Positions 47,201 through 56,902 of a stretch of DNA of 64,000 nt are shown piece after piece (position 1 is the first letter of the stretch; each line of letters starts with the position of its first letter). The stretch comes from Acidobacteriota bacterium (GTDB lineage: Bacteria > Acidobacteriota > Vicinamibacteria > Vicinamibacterales > Fen-181): assembly GCA_003170135.1 (NCBI GenBank), contig PMZR01000053.1:62001-126000 (forward strand), written 5' to 3'. The notes beneath the pieces were generated by a model. That model saw only the letters and a list, made by a program, of their open reading frames with translations. It had not been told where the DNA came from and did no database searches. Made by a program: the position numbers and the translations under genes.

Positions 47201-49288
47201 CTACATCCGCGGCGGCACCGGGATGCCCATCAAATCGAGCGCGCGCGTCATCTGCGCCCGGAAATATGCCACGCCGGCCGCGCGCCAGCGCCGCAGATCC
47301 TGCCGCTCCTCGTTCAGAATCTGGTACCGGTGATAGAACGCGTTGAAGGTCTGCGCGACGCCAAACACGTACTTGGCGAGCACAGACAGCTCCAGCGTAC
47401 GGACCGCCTGTTCCGCGACTTCATCCAGGCGCGCAGCCTCGAGCGCCAGGTTCCACAAGTCCTGCGCGCCGCCCTCGCCGTTCAGCTCGCCGGCCGGCAT
47501 CCCGGCCAGCCCCGCCAGCAGCGCCTGCTCGCTGACGCCCTCCCTGTCGCGGAGTTTCTGGAAGATATTGTTCGCGCGGACGACAGCATACTGCAGGTAC
47601 GGCCCGCTTTCACCCTCGAAATTCAGGGCCTCGTCGATATCGAACACGATCACCTTGCCCCGTGAGTAGCGAACCATGAAGTACCGGACGGCGGCGACCG
47701 CGATCATTTCGGCGACGCGCCGTGCCTCGGCAGGCGGCAGGTCCGGGTTCCGCTTGACGACCTCGGCTTCCGCTTTCCGCGCCAGCGCGTCGAGCAGATC
47801 GTCGGCCTTCACGCCCAGTCCCTTGCGTCCCGACACCTCGACGAACGGCCGCGCGGCGTCCGCCTCGGAAATCTCGTAGCCAAGCTGCCGGGCCGTGGCA
47901 TGCGACAGGGCGACCATTTCGTAGGAGAAGTGGACCGACCGCGCCGCCTGCTCCGGATGCCCGATCGCCACCAGCGCCTGTTTGAGCAGCTTCTGCAGGT
48001 ACGACTGGCGCACGTCGATGACGTTGTAAACGCTCCCCGCGCGACCGAACGGCGGATGGGCGGCCTCGTCCGGGGTCTCCTCCGGCGTCGTCGCCCAGAG
48101 CACGCGCCCATCGCTGGTCCGCGCGAACGGGCGGTAGTGGAAATCGCGGCCGAGCACGCCGAACTTCCAGAACTGGTACGCGATGTCCTTGCCCACGTAC
48201 GTGACGGTTCCGTTCGACCGGACGATCACCTTCTCGCGGGTCTCGACGTCCTCGTCCACCACCTTTTCCGTGCCCTGTTCGTTTGCCGGCGCGCCGGCGT
48301 TCTTCGGGTCTTCCTGCGCCGGCTCCTCGTCGGCCGGCTCGTCGATCTTCATCACCCAGCAGCCGGCCAGCGGGCCCTGCGTCTGCAGCGCGACCGCGCC
48401 CTGGTCTTTCAGGACCTCGAAGGCGCGCGCCCAGAACTGCAGCCGCAGGATGTCGCCTTCCCACGTGAGCAGGTCGTAGTCCACGTTCATGCGCGCCATC
48501 GTCTCGAGGTGACGCCGGACGATGCGATCCGCGATGAACCGGGCGGCGGCGGCCGCGTCGGTGTCGCCCCGCTCGAGGTCGTGCAGCGTGGCGGCCCGGA
48601 TCTTCAGCCGCTCCCGATCGCCGGCGTACCACTCGGTGACGCGGGCATACAGATCCCAGCAGTAGAAATCGAAACGAGTCGTGTCGGCGATGCGGCGAAT
48701 CGCGTCGAGGTCCTTGCCCTCCAGCTCGCGGAAGCCGACGACCACGTCGGCAACCTGCACGCCGGTGTCGTCGATGTAGTTCTGGATCTCCACCGGCACG
48801 CCGCGGAAACGCAGCAGCCGGCCGAGCGTGTCGCCGAGCGCCGAGTTGCGCAGGTGGCCGATGTGCGCCGCCTTGTTCGGGTTGATGGCGGTGTGTTCGA
48901 CGATCGTCTTGGCCGGCGTCGCCCGTCCGCTCTCCGGCTGCGCGGGCGCCGCTTGGGGCCGACCGTCCGGCGCCGCGGCCATCAATCGCTCGACGAGGAA
49001 CTGCGGTCGGTCGAGGAACCAGTTCACGTACCCCGACGCGGTGGCTTCGACGCGAGCCACGCCGGGCACCGCCCCGACCGAGCCGGCCAGTTCCTGCGCG
49101 ATCAGCCGGGGCGCCTTGCGCAGCCGGCGGGCCAGATCGAAGGCGATCGGCACGGCGAGGTCGCCCAGGTCGCGACTGGGCGCATAGTCCACGACGACGG
49201 GCGGCAGGGTGGCACGGTCCAGGCCGTAGAGGCGCTCGACGGCGTCGAGGGTGGCGGCGCGGATACGATCGTGAATCGGGAGTATCAT
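47201..49288 (-). CDS. argS: Arginyl-tRNA synthetase (divergent form)
   Basis: A 695-residue class I synthetase that charges tRNA-Arg. The HIGH motif is HIGH in NPNKAAHIGHLRNSALGD, followed by VEIQNYIDDTGVQVADV. The KMSKS equivalent is the degenerate GRKGLGVKADDLLD, as in many ArgRS. The C-terminal DALR domain is helical (YAVVRANNIFQKLRDREG). The usual GADHHGY stretch is replaced by VYNVIDVRQSYLQKLLKQAL, and an acidic insert (DEPADEEPAQEDPKN) precedes it, so it belongs to an unusual branch. Start ATG at 49288; an in-frame ATG 12 codons upstream lacks a ribosome site. Confidence 0.92.
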   Translation of the reverse strand: MILPIHDRIRAATLDAVERLYGLDRATLPPVVVDYAPSRDLGDLAVPIAFDLARRLRKAPRLIAQELAGSVGAVPGVARVEATASGYVNWFLDRPQFLVERLMAAAPDGRPQAAPAQPESGRATPAKTIVEHTAINPNKAAHIGHLRNSALGDTLGRLLRFRGVPVEIQNYIDDTGVQVADVVVGFRELEGKDLDAIRRIADTTRFDFYCWDLYARVTEWYAGDRERLKIRAATLHDLERGDTDAAAAARFIADRIVRRHLETMARMNVDYDLLTWEGDILRLQFWARAFEVLKDQGAVALQTQGPLAGCWVMKIDEPADEEPAQEDPKNAGAPANEQGTEKVVDEDVETREKVIVRSNGTVTYVGKDIAYQFWKFGVLGRDFHYRPFARTSDGRVLWATTPEETPDEAAHPPFGRAGSVYNVIDVRQSYLQKLLKQALVAIGHPEQAARSVHFSYEMVALSHATARQLGYEISEADAARPFVEVSGRKGLGVKADDLLDALARKAEAEVVKRNPDLPPAEARRVAEMIAVAAVRYFMVRYSRGKVIVFDIDEALNFEGESGPYLQYAVVRANNIFQKLRDREGVSEQALLAGLAGMPAGELNGEGGAQDLWNLALEAARLDEVAEQAVRTLELSVLAKYVFGVAQTFNAFYHRYQILNEERQDLRRWRAAGVAYFRAQMTRALDLMGIPVPPRM

Positions 49289-49367
49289 CGGTCTGCTTGT
49301 CTCTCGTGGAACGGCTGCGAACAACCGGACAGAGGGCTCGTTGACGTGTGGTCGGCGAGGCCCGCGG

Positions 49368-50039
49368 CTAGCGCGGCGCGCCGGGTTTGGTTGCGGCCGG
49401 CCGGCCGCGCTGCGTGATACGATCGTCGGGAGCGTCAGGCCGGACGTCGTAGCGCTCGGCCAGCTGTTGCGCGCGCTCGTAGTCGGCGGGCGTGTTCACG
49501 TTGAAGAACAGCAGCCCGTCCGGATCGAAGGCCGCGAGCTCGTCCGGGCCGATTTCACGCGTCCGGACGTCGGCGACGAGATCCTGGATGCGGAGCGTTC
49601 CAAGGGCAATGCGCTTTCGAATCGGCTCCCGGCACGTGCGCGCGTAACATGCGCACATGGGTTGATAGCCGTCCGGGGGCCGCGGGATCGCCAGGTCGGC
49701 ACCTTCGGCGCAACCGGCGAGATGCTCGAGGAAGCGTGCCGTCAGGAACGGCATGTCGCACGCGATGACGAGCACGTAATCCGTCGTCGCGCGGGTGAGT
49801 GCCGTGTAGATGCCGCCGAGCGCGGCCGCGCCGGGCAGCACGTCGCGGACCACGGGCAGTCCCGAGGCGCGGAATCGGGCGGGAGTGTTGGCGACAATTG
49901 CGATGCGATCGGTCAGGGGACGAAGCGCCGCGATCTGGCGATCGAGGATCGAGCGCCCGCCCACGGGCAGGCTGCTCTTGTTCCTGCCCCCGAGCCGGCT
50001 GGCAGGTCCACCGGCGATGATCGCGGCACTCCACGGCAT
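49368..50039 (-). CDS. mobA: Molybdenum cofactor guanylyltransferase
   Basis: A 223-residue nucleotidyltransferase that adds GMP to molybdopterin. The N-terminal GTP-binding motif is AAIIAGGPASRLGGRNKSSL, a variant of LAGGxSxRMGxxK. VLVIACDMPFLTARFLEHL gives the CDMP metal site, and FFNVNTPADYERAQQL the closing motif. A 25-residue charged tail follows. It lies downstream of argS's divergent region and is divergent from the V4R-like gene, with 24 bp between starts. Confidence 0.9.
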   Translation of the reverse strand: MPWSAAIIAGGPASRLGGRNKSSLPVGGRSILDRQIAALRPLTDRIAIVANTPARFRASGLPVVRDVLPGAAALGGIYTALTRATTDYVLVIACDMPFLTARFLEHLAGCAEGADLAIPRPPDGYQPMCACYARTCREPIRKRIALGTLRIQDLVADVRTREIGPDELAAFDPDGLLFFNVNTPADYERAQQLAERYDVRPDAPDDRITQRGRPAATKPGAPR

Positions 50040-50063
50040 GTAGATCAGCTACCTTAGCAAAAA

Positions 50064-50678
50064 ATGGCGGAAGCCGGTATCGGGCGCGTCCTCGTCGCCA
50101 GTCTCCATCAGGGAATCGCCGATCTCCTTCCTTCGCGGCTCGAGTTCTACGAGAACTGGCTCAACCCGACCGGGCTGCGGAACGGGACCATCGGCCTTGC
50201 CCCGCTGCTCGCCGTGCTCAGCTTCCTCCGGCGCGAGCAGGGGGCTTACGATCTCATCACCGATCGCGCGGGCGAGTACGCCGCGGAGTGGACCGTGGCG
50301 GAGATGTCGCGCGTGAAGCGGTGGACGATCCGCCGGCTGCCGGCCGCGCTGCGCGCCCAGTACGCGATGAAGGTCTCGCGACGCCTCATTCAGCGAGCCT
50401 ACATGAGCAGCCATGCGGTCGTCAGGCTGCGCCGGGGCGCCGGCCGGGTGACCATTCGCGGATCGATCTTCTGCGGGGTCCGCGACCGTTCGGTCGAGCC
50501 GCTGTGCCGGTACTACGCCAGCGCCATCGCGCGGGTGTTCCTGCTGTTCGACCTCCAGGCCCAGGCGCGGGTCACCGAGTGCCGGGCGGTCGGCGACCCC
50601 GGCTGCCTCGTGGCGATCGCGGTGCATGGGACACGCCCCGCGAAGGACGCGTCCCGCCAGTTTCTGAGGTCCGAATGA
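50064..50678 (+). CDS. V4R-like small-molecule-binding protein
   Basis: A 204-residue soluble protein. A C-terminal CRAVGDPGCLVAIAV segment, with two cysteines framing GDP, is typical of V4R/4-vinyl-reductase domains, which bind hydrophobic ligands or metals and often act as sensors. The N-terminal LASLHQGIADLLPSRLEFYENWLNP is helical. The molecular role is unknown. Its stop overlaps the next ATG by four bases (ATGA), so it is coupled to the TPR gene. Confidence 0.65.
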   Translation: MAEAGIGRVLVASLHQGIADLLPSRLEFYENWLNPTGLRNGTIGLAPLLAVLSFLRREQGAYDLITDRAGEYAAEWTVAEMSRVKRWTIRRLPAALRAQYAMKVSRRLIQRAYMSSHAVVRLRRGAGRVTIRGSIFCGVRDRSVEPLCRYYASAIARVFLLFDLQAQARVTECRAVGDPGCLVAIAVHGTRPAKDASRQFLRSE

Positions 50679-52327
50679 AGACGAAGAGCGCGGCCGCGCT
50701 GGCGCTGCTGGCGCTGGTGGTGGCGGCAGGGCCCGCGGCCCTGCGGCCTGACGCGCGGGGCCTGTCGCTCGTCGTGTCCGACCCGCAGACCGCGGCGATC
50801 GACCGCGTGCTGGTCATGCCATTCGAGAATCCCTCGGGCGCAGGGCAGCTCTTCTGGCTGAGGGAAGCGTCGGCCGTCGTGCTCAACGAGGATCTGCGCG
50901 CCTGCGGCGCGACGCCGATCGGCCGCGAGGAACGCGTGAAGGCGTTCGAGCGGCTCGGCGTGCCGGTTGGAGCAAACCTCAGCGACGCGACGGTCATCCG
51001 GCTCGGCCAGCTGCTCGGCGCCTCGTGGGTCGTCATCGGTTCGCTGGCGCTCGACGGCGACACCCTGAACGTGCGCGCGCGCACCATCCGGCTCGACTCC
51101 GGGCGGATGCAGCCCGAGATGACCGAACGGGCGCCGCTCGCCGACCTGTTCCACATCTTCGACCGGATGATCATCCGGCTGTTCCCGATGTTGATCGCGC
51201 CGCCGACGCACACCGACAAGAGCCACGCTCCGCTGCCGGCGTTCGAGAGCTACATCAAGGGCCTCATCGCCGAGACCGGCGCGGCGCAGGTGAAGTTCCT
51301 CCAGGCGGCGCTCAAGAGCTATCCCGACTACGACGCGGCGCGCCTCGCGCTCTGGCAGGTGTTTGTCGCGCAGGGCGACCATGCCAAGGCGCTGGCCGCG
51401 GTGCTCGAGGTCCCCGAGAAATCCTCCTCGTTCCGCCGTGCCAGGTTCCTCGCCGCGCTCTCCCAGCTGCAGCTGAAACAGTACGATCAGTCGTTCAACA
51501 CCCTGCGCACGCTGGGCGCCGAACGGCCGGCGCCTGCGATTTTCAACAATCTCGGCGTCGTCCAGTTGCAGCGCTGGACGTCGGGGTCCGGCAGTGCCGC
51601 CAGTTTCTATTTCAACGAAGCCCGCAAGCTCGACAACGACGACGCCGACTACACCTTCAATCTCGGATACGCGTACCTGCTCGAGCACGATCTGCAGGCC
51701 GCCGTCTACTGGCTGCGCGAAGCCGTGCGCGGCAACCCGGCCGATGGCGACGCGCACTACCTGCTCGGCGCGGCGCTCGCCGCCAACGGCGCCGCGACCG
51801 AGGGCGGCCGCGAGAAGGACCTGGCGCGGCGATTGTCGTCCCGCTACGCCGAGTGGGACAAGCGCCCGGCGAACGATCCGGTGCCGCGAGGGCTGGAGCG
51901 CGTGAAGGACGATCTCGACACGTCGCTGCTGGCGCGCGGCGACCTCGCGTTTCAGACGGCCGGGCAGAAGGATCAGCAGGACCTCGCCAGGTTTCATCTC
52001 GAGCAGGGCAGGATCCTGTTCGAGCACGAGACCGACCGCGAGGCCACCGCGGAGTTGAAACGCGCCATTTACCTCTCACCGTACGATTCGGAATCCCACT
52101 TGTTGCTCGGACGGATCTACCTGCGCGGCGGGCGCCTGCGCGACGCGGTTGACGAACTGAAGATCTCGCTGTGGAGCCAGGAGACCGTGGGCGCGCATCT
52201 CGCGCTGGCCGAGGCGTATATCCAGGGCAAGGACCTCCCGGCCGCCCGCACCGAGGTCCAGCGCGCCCTCACGCTCGATCCGCAGTCGGCCGACGCGAAA
52301 AAGCTGCTCGAGCGAATCGGCCAGTAA
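50675..52327 (+). CDS. Secreted TPR protein with TolB/FlgO-like N-terminal domain
   Basis: A 550-residue exported protein. A signal peptide covers residues 1-24. Residues 40-165 form a domain like that of FlgO/TolB-N (DRVLVMPFENPSGAGQLFWL, LGASWVVIGSLALDGDTLNV). From about residue 185 to the end are tetratricopeptide repeats (DADYTFNLGYAYLLEHDLQAAVYWLREAV; SHLLLGRIYLRGGRLRDAVDELK; AHLALAEAYIQGKDLPAARTEVQRAL), a protein-interaction scaffold. Coupled to the V4R-like gene by a 4-bp overlap. Function not known. Confidence 0.85.
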   Translation: MKTKSAAALALLALVVAAGPAALRPDARGLSLVVSDPQTAAIDRVLVMPFENPSGAGQLFWLREASAVVLNEDLRACGATPIGREERVKAFERLGVPVGANLSDATVIRLGQLLGASWVVIGSLALDGDTLNVRARTIRLDSGRMQPEMTERAPLADLFHIFDRMIIRLFPMLIAPPTHTDKSHAPLPAFESYIKGLIAETGAAQVKFLQAALKSYPDYDAARLALWQVFVAQGDHAKALAAVLEVPEKSSSFRRARFLAALSQLQLKQYDQSFNTLRTLGAERPAPAIFNNLGVVQLQRWTSGSGSAASFYFNEARKLDNDDADYTFNLGYAYLLEHDLQAAVYWLREAVRGNPADGDAHYLLGAALAANGAATEGGREKDLARRLSSRYAEWDKRPANDPVPRGLERVKDDLDTSLLARGDLAFQTAGQKDQQDLARFHLEQGRILFEHETDREATAELKRAIYLSPYDSESHLLLGRIYLRGGRLRDAVDELKISLWSQETVGAHLALAEAYIQGKDLPAARTEVQRALTLDPQSADAKKLLERIGQ

Positions 52328-52371
52328 CCGGCGCGTTACGCGGAGAGAGGGCGAAAGCCCCGTGACTGGCA

Positions 52372-52377
52372 TATAAT
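52372..52377 (+). promoter_or_regulatory. Perfect TATAAT before nfeD
   Basis: TATAAT within CATATAATCAAC stands 35 bp before the nfeD ATG; no -35 match at normal spacing. Confidence 0.4.
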
Positions 52378-52412
52378 CAACCGCGACGTTGCTCCCTCGG
52401 GGCGAGGTGTTC

Positions 52413-53837
52413 ATGAAACACGTCGCGCGACTGCTCCCGGTCCTCCTGCTCCTCGCGCCGGTCGTCGCCTTTCCCCTGTTCGCGCTCGCCGGAGTTGCGC
52501 CGGCCGCTCAAACTCCCGTTGTCTACACGGCGAACGTCAACGCCATCATTCACCCGGTCTCGGCCGAATACATGATCGAGACGATCGACCGGGCGAACGA
52601 CGCCCACGCGGCGGCGGTCGTCTTCACGCTGGCCACGCCGGGCGGCCTGGTCGATTCGACGCGCGACATCATCTCGCGCATGATCGCGTCGAAGACGCCG
52701 GTCGTCGTCTTCGTGGGGCCGTCGGGCGCGCGCGCCGCGTCGGCGGGCTTCCTGCTGACCATCGCCGCCGACGTCGCCGTCATGGCGCCGGGCACGCACA
52801 TCGGCGCCGCGCACCCGGTGGCGGGCGCGGGCGAGACGATGGATGCGACGATGGCGAAGAAGGCGGCCGAGGACGTGGCGGCCTACGCGCGGACCCTTGC
52901 CGAGAAGCGGGGACGCAACGCGACGCTCGCCGACGCGGCCGTGAAGGAGAGCCGCGCGTTCACCGACGAAGAAGCGTTGTCGGCCTCGCCGCCGCTCATC
53001 GACTTCGAGGCGACGAGCGTCCGGGACCTGCTCAACAAGCTCGACGGCCGGACGGTCCGGCGCTTCGACGGCAGCACGATCGTGATGCACACGGCGGGAG
53101 CCACCATCGTCGAGTCCGAGATGAACTGGCGGCAGCGCGTGCTGAGCGCCATTGCCCACCCGAATATCACCTACATCCTGTTCACGCTGGGCCTGCTCGG
53201 TCTCACCGTCGAACTGTGGAATCCCGGGGCGGTGCTCCCGGGCGTGGCTGGCGGCATCTGCCTGTTGCTCGCCTTCTTCGCGTTCCAGGTGTTGCCGGTC
53301 AACTACGCCGGCATCCTGCTGATCCTGTTCGGCATCATGCTGTTCGTGCTCGAGCTGAAGGTGGCGAGCTACGGGCTGCTCAGCGCGGGCGGCCTCATTG
53401 CCCTGGCGCTCGGCTCGATGATCCTGATGAGCTCGCCGGCGCCGGAGCTGCGCGTGAGCCTCAACGTGATCCTGCCCGTGGTGCTCGCCTTGAGCGTGAT
53501 TCTGACGTTCCTGGTGCGCCTGACCATCGCGTCGCAACGCCGCCGGCCCACGACGGGCGCGTCCGGGATGATTGGCGAACTCGGGCGCGCAACGAGTGCG
53601 CTGGAGCCGGGCAGCATCGGCCGCGTTGTTGCGCACGGCGAGATCTGGAGAGCGACCTCGCCGGCGCCGGTCGCCGAGGGCGACACCGTGCGAATCACCG
53701 CAGTGGACGGCCTGACGCTGACGGTGCGACGGGAAGCCGCGGGCACGCCGCCACCGGCGGCCGGAGACGATCCGACGTCCGCAGGCAGCAGTCAGACGGC
53801 GGTCCGGCGTTCGGATGTTCCGCCGTCGGAAGGATGA
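52413..53837 (+). CDS. nfeD: NfeD-family membrane serine protease
   Basis: A 474-residue membrane protein. A signal peptide or N-terminal helix (residues 7-28) precedes a ClpP-like protease domain with TPGGLVDSTRDII and the catalytic Ser in ARAASAGFLLTIAAD. Four or five membrane helices follow (ITYILFTLGLLGLTVEL; YAGILLILFGIMLFVL), and the C-terminal OB-fold NfeD domain ends it (IGELGRATSALEPGSIGRVV). NfeD proteases cut the C terminus of neighbouring stomatin/slipin proteins, and the slipin gene follows here 59 bp later. I prefer ATG 52413 over TTG 52389. Confidence 0.92.
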   Translation: MKHVARLLPVLLLLAPVVAFPLFALAGVAPAAQTPVVYTANVNAIIHPVSAEYMIETIDRANDAHAAAVVFTLATPGGLVDSTRDIISRMIASKTPVVVFVGPSGARAASAGFLLTIAADVAVMAPGTHIGAAHPVAGAGETMDATMAKKAAEDVAAYARTLAEKRGRNATLADAAVKESRAFTDEEALSASPPLIDFEATSVRDLLNKLDGRTVRRFDGSTIVMHTAGATIVESEMNWRQRVLSAIAHPNITYILFTLGLLGLTVELWNPGAVLPGVAGGICLLLAFFAFQVLPVNYAGILLILFGIMLFVLELKVASYGLLSAGGLIALALGSMILMSSPAPELRVSLNVILPVVLALSVILTFLVRLTIASQRRRPTTGASGMIGELGRATSALEPGSIGRVVAHGEIWRATSPAPVAEGDTVRITAVDGLTLTVRREAAGTPPPAAGDDPTSAGSSQTAVRRSDVPPSEG

Positions 53838-53896
53838 ACGTCGAAACCGGGGCGTAGCCCGAATCGCCTCGCAGTGGACTCATGCAAGGAGCCGTC

Positions 53897-54667
53897 ATGC
53901 CGGTCCTGATCTTCGTGTTGATCGTCGTCCTCTACGTGATCAGTTCCATCAAGATCCTCACCGAGTACGAGCGGGGCGTCATCTTCCGGCTCGGCAAGCT
54001 GCTGCCGCAGCCGAAGGGCCCGGGCGTCATTCTGGTGTTCGCGCCGATCGACCGGATCGTGCGCGTCAGCCTGCGGACGATCGTCATGGACGTGCCGCCG
54101 CAGGACGTGATCACCAAGGACAACGTGTCGGTGAAGGTCAACGCGGTCGTCTTCTTCCGCGTGATCGATCCGCGGCGCGCGATCGTCGAAGTGGAGAACT
54201 ACCATTACGCCACGTCCCAGCTTGCCCAGACCACGCTCCGGAGCGTGCTCGGGCAGGTGGAGCTCGACGACCTGCTGTCGGAGCGGGAGCGGCTGAACCA
54301 GCGGCTGCAGCAGATCCTCGATCTGCACACCGACCCGTGGGGCGTGAAGGTATCGGCCGTCGAAGTGAAGCACGTGGATCTGCCGCCCGACATGCAGCGT
54401 GCGATCGCGCGCCAGGCCGAAGCCGAGCGCGAGAAGCGTGCTAAGATCATCCACGCCGAGGGCGAATATGCCGCGTCGCGACGGTTGGCGGATGCCGCCG
54501 CCATCATTGCCACCGAACCGGTGACGATCACGCTGCGTTACCTGCAGACGCTTACCGAGATTGCCTCCGAAAAGAATTCGACGATCATCTTCCCATTGCC
54601 CATCGAACTGCTGAACCTCCTCGTCAAGGCACAGCCGGCGAAGGAACCGGGAAGCGCGGGCCAGTAA
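53897..54667 (+). CDS. Slipin-family SPFH (stomatin-like) membrane protein
   Basis: A 256-residue protein with one N-terminal membrane helix (residues 4-18) and an SPFH domain ([68 protein letters not shown] coiled coil). It forms ring-like membrane microdomains. AAGGAG lies five bases before the ATG at 53897, favouring that start. It is the probable partner and substrate of the upstream NfeD protease; the two-gene arrangement is widespread. Confidence 0.93.
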   Translation: MPVLIFVLIVVLYVISSIKILTEYERGVIFRLGKLLPQPKGPGVILVFAPIDRIVRVSLRTIVMDVPPQDVITKDNVSVKVNAVVFFRVIDPRRAIVEVENYHYATSQLAQTTLRSVLGQVELDDLLSERERLNQRLQQILDLHTDPWGVKVSAVEVKHVDLPPDMQRAIARQAEAEREKRAKIIHAEGEYAASRRLADAAAIIATEPVTITLRYLQTLTEIASEKNSTIIFPLPIELLNLLVKAQPAKEPGSAGQ

Positions 54668-54677
54668 AAGCATCACC

Positions 54678-55379
54678 ATGGCATCAGACGACGGGTTCCG
54701 CGAGATCCAGCTGAACGGAAAGCAGCTCATTTTTCTGTTCATGGCCACGACGGTCGTCGCCGTCGTGATCTTCCTGTGTGGCGTCATGGTCGGCCGCGGG
54801 GTGCGCAACGGACCCGCGACGGCCGCCATCGAGCCGGCCAGCGCCGGTCCTGCGGCGGCCGACACCGGCGCGCCCGTGGGTACGCCGGCTCCGGCCAGCG
54901 CGGCGGCGAACGCGCCCGCCGCGCCACCGGCAATGCCGCCCGCGCCCCCGGCCGAGGAGGTGGCGCCTGATTCGCCGGCGGGAGGCGGGACGCCGCCGGC
55001 CCAGACGTCGAAGAAGGCACCGGCACCGGCGCTCGGGAATTTGGCAGGAGGGAAGCCGGCCGTCCAAGCGGCAGCGCAGAAGCCTGCGGCAGCGGATTCC
55101 CCGGCGCCGGCGCCTTCCAGCGCCGCAGCGGACGTGCCGGGCGAGCCGCCCGGCGACGGCCTGGTCGTGCAGGTGGCGGCGCTCGGCGAACGGAGCCAGG
55201 CCGAGGCCATTGCCAGGCGGCTCATCTCGAAAGGTTACGCCGCCTACGTGCTGACGCCGGCCGCGGCTGGCGGCATGTTCCGCGTCAGAGTCGGCAAGTT
55301 CAAGGAGCCGCGCGAAGCCGACGCGGTGAAGCGGCGGCTCGAAAAAGAAGAGCAGTTCAAGCCCTGGATTACGCGCTAG
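54678..55379 (+). CDS. SPOR-domain membrane protein
   Basis: A 233-residue protein with one membrane helix (LIFLFMATTVVAVVIFLCGV, residues 14-33), a long Ala/Pro linker and a C-terminal SPOR domain (LVVQVAALGERSQAEAIARRLI, FRVRVGKFKEPREADAVKRRL). SPOR domains bind denuded septal peptidoglycan and bring proteins to the division site. It lies 10 bp after the slipin gene and its last 16 bp overlap lnt. Confidence 0.9.
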   Translation: MASDDGFREIQLNGKQLIFLFMATTVVAVVIFLCGVMVGRGVRNGPATAAIEPASAGPAAADTGAPVGTPAPASAAANAPAAPPAMPPAPPAEEVAPDSPAGGGTPPAQTSKKAPAPALGNLAGGKPAVQAAAQKPAAADSPAPAPSSAAADVPGEPPGDGLVVQVAALGERSQAEAIARRLISKGYAAYVLTPAAAGGMFRVRVGKFKEPREADAVKRRLEKEEQFKPWITR

Positions 55380-56902
55380 CTCTCGTCTCCGGCGTTCTCC
55401 TTGCCCTGAGTTTTCCCCGCTTCGGCCAGCCCGGCCTCGCGTGGATTGCGCTGGCGCCGCTGCTTGCCGCGCTGGCGACCACCGCTTCCGGCGCGCCGGT
55501 CCGGCGAGGGATCGGCCGGTCCCTGCGATCCTTCCTGCTCGGTCTCCTCACGGGCGTCGTGTATTTCGCGGGCACGCTGTATTGGGTCGGCGACGTGATG
55601 CGGACCTACGGCGGGCTCAATTGGTTCGTCTCGATCGCCGTCGCGCTCGTGCTGGTGGCCTACTTGGCGCTCTATCCCGCGCTGTTCGCGCTGGTGTGCA
55701 GCCGCTTGCTGGCGGCGTTCGGCCCCGTGGCGCTCCTGCTGTCTCCGGCCGTGTGGGTCGCGACGGAATTCGGCCGAGCGTACCTGTTCAGCGGCTTTCC
55801 GTGGGTGCTCCTCGGTTACAGCCAGGCGCGCGCGCTGCAGATCGCGCAGCTGGCCAGCGTGTTCGGCATATTCGGGCTGTCGGCGCTCGTGGCCACGGTG
55901 AACGCGGCGCTCGCCTACCTGCTGTTCGCGCGCTCGCTGCGGTCGCGCGTCCTGACGGTCTCGGTCGCGATCGGCTGCGTCGTCGCCACGTCGGTCTGGG
56001 GCACGCTGCGCCTGAACGACAACCGACTCGTTCACGAGGGCACGTCGCTTTTGGTCGGGACCGTGCAGGGCAACGTGCCGCAGGACGAGAAGTGGGACGC
56101 GACGCGCGCCTCCGCGATCTTCCAGCGCTACCTGCGGCTCACCCGCGAGGCCGCGTCGCGCGGGGCGCGCCTCATCGTCTGGCCGGAATCGTCCACGCCC
56201 TTTCTCTTCGAAGAGGATCCGTTCGTCCGTGACAGTATCCGCGGCCTCGCGGTCCAGACCAGCACGTACATCCTCGTGGGCAGCGATCAGATCGAACGGA
56301 GTCAGCCGCCCCGGTACTACAACGCGGCGTTCCTGGTGGGCCCGGATGGCCGCACGCTGGCGGTGTACCGGAAGATGCATCTCGTGCCGTTCGGCGAGTA
56401 CGTGCCGCTGAAGCAGGTGTTCTTCTTTGCGGCACCGCTGGTCGAGGCGGTCTCCGATTTTTCGCCGGGGGACCAGGCGGTGCTCCTGCCGTTCGGGAGC
56501 CACCCAGCGAGCACCGCGATCTGTTTCGAGATCGTGTATCCCGACCTGGTCCGCCGCGTCGTGCTCGCGGGCAGCGAGTTGCTGACGACCATCACCAACG
56601 ACGCGTGGTTCGGCTCCTCGTCGGCCCCGTACCAGCACTTCGAGCAGGCGAGCCTCCGGGCCATCGAGGAGGGCCGGTACCTGGTGCGGTCGGCCAACAC
56701 CGGCATCAGCGGCATCGTCGATCCCTACGGGCGCGTGCTGCAGCAGTCGCGCCTGTTCGAGCCGGCCGTGCTGGTTGGCCAGGTCCGCACGCTGACCGGC
56801 TTGACGCTCTACGCGCGAATCGGCGATCTGGTGGCGTACGTGGCCGCCATGCTGACGTTCGTCGCGCTCGTGGCCGCGATTTTTGCCGGCCGGCGCCGCT
56901 AA
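55364..56902 (+). CDS. lnt: Apolipoprotein N-acyltransferase with non-standard start
   Basis: A membrane enzyme that N-acylates the cysteine of lipoproteins. The catalytic triad is visible: Glu275 in IVWPESSTPF, Lys337 in YRKMHLVPFGEY and Cys387 in AICFEIVYPD, at almost the same numbers as E. coli Lnt. Several N-terminal membrane helices precede the nitrilase-type domain. A GTG at 55559 would start inside this region and drop about 65 residues, among them LALSFPRFGQPGLAWIALAP, which is typical of Lnt N termini. In this frame no ATG, GTG or TTG occurs between there and the previous stop; the only likely start is CTG at 55364, overlapping the SPOR gene. The 512-residue product has normal length. 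Confidence 0.88.
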   Translation: MDYALALVSGVLLALSFPRFGQPGLAWIALAPLLAALATTASGAPVRRGIGRSLRSFLLGLLTGVVYFAGTLYWVGDVMRTYGGLNWFVSIAVALVLVAYLALYPALFALVCSRLLAAFGPVALLLSPAVWVATEFGRAYLFSGFPWVLLGYSQARALQIAQLASVFGIFGLSALVATVNAALAYLLFARSLRSRVLTVSVAIGCVVATSVWGTLRLNDNRLVHEGTSLLVGTVQGNVPQDEKWDATRASAIFQRYLRLTREAASRGARLIVWPESSTPFLFEEDPFVRDSIRGLAVQTSTYILVGSDQIERSQPPRYYNAAFLVGPDGRTLAVYRKMHLVPFGEYVPLKQVFFFAAPLVEAVSDFSPGDQAVLLPFGSHPASTAICFEIVYPDLVRRVVLAGSELLTTITNDAWFGSSSAPYQHFEQASLRAIEEGRYLVRSANTGISGIVDPYGRVLQQSRLFEPAVLVGQVRTLTGLTLYARIGDLVAYVAAMLTFVALVAAIFAGRRR

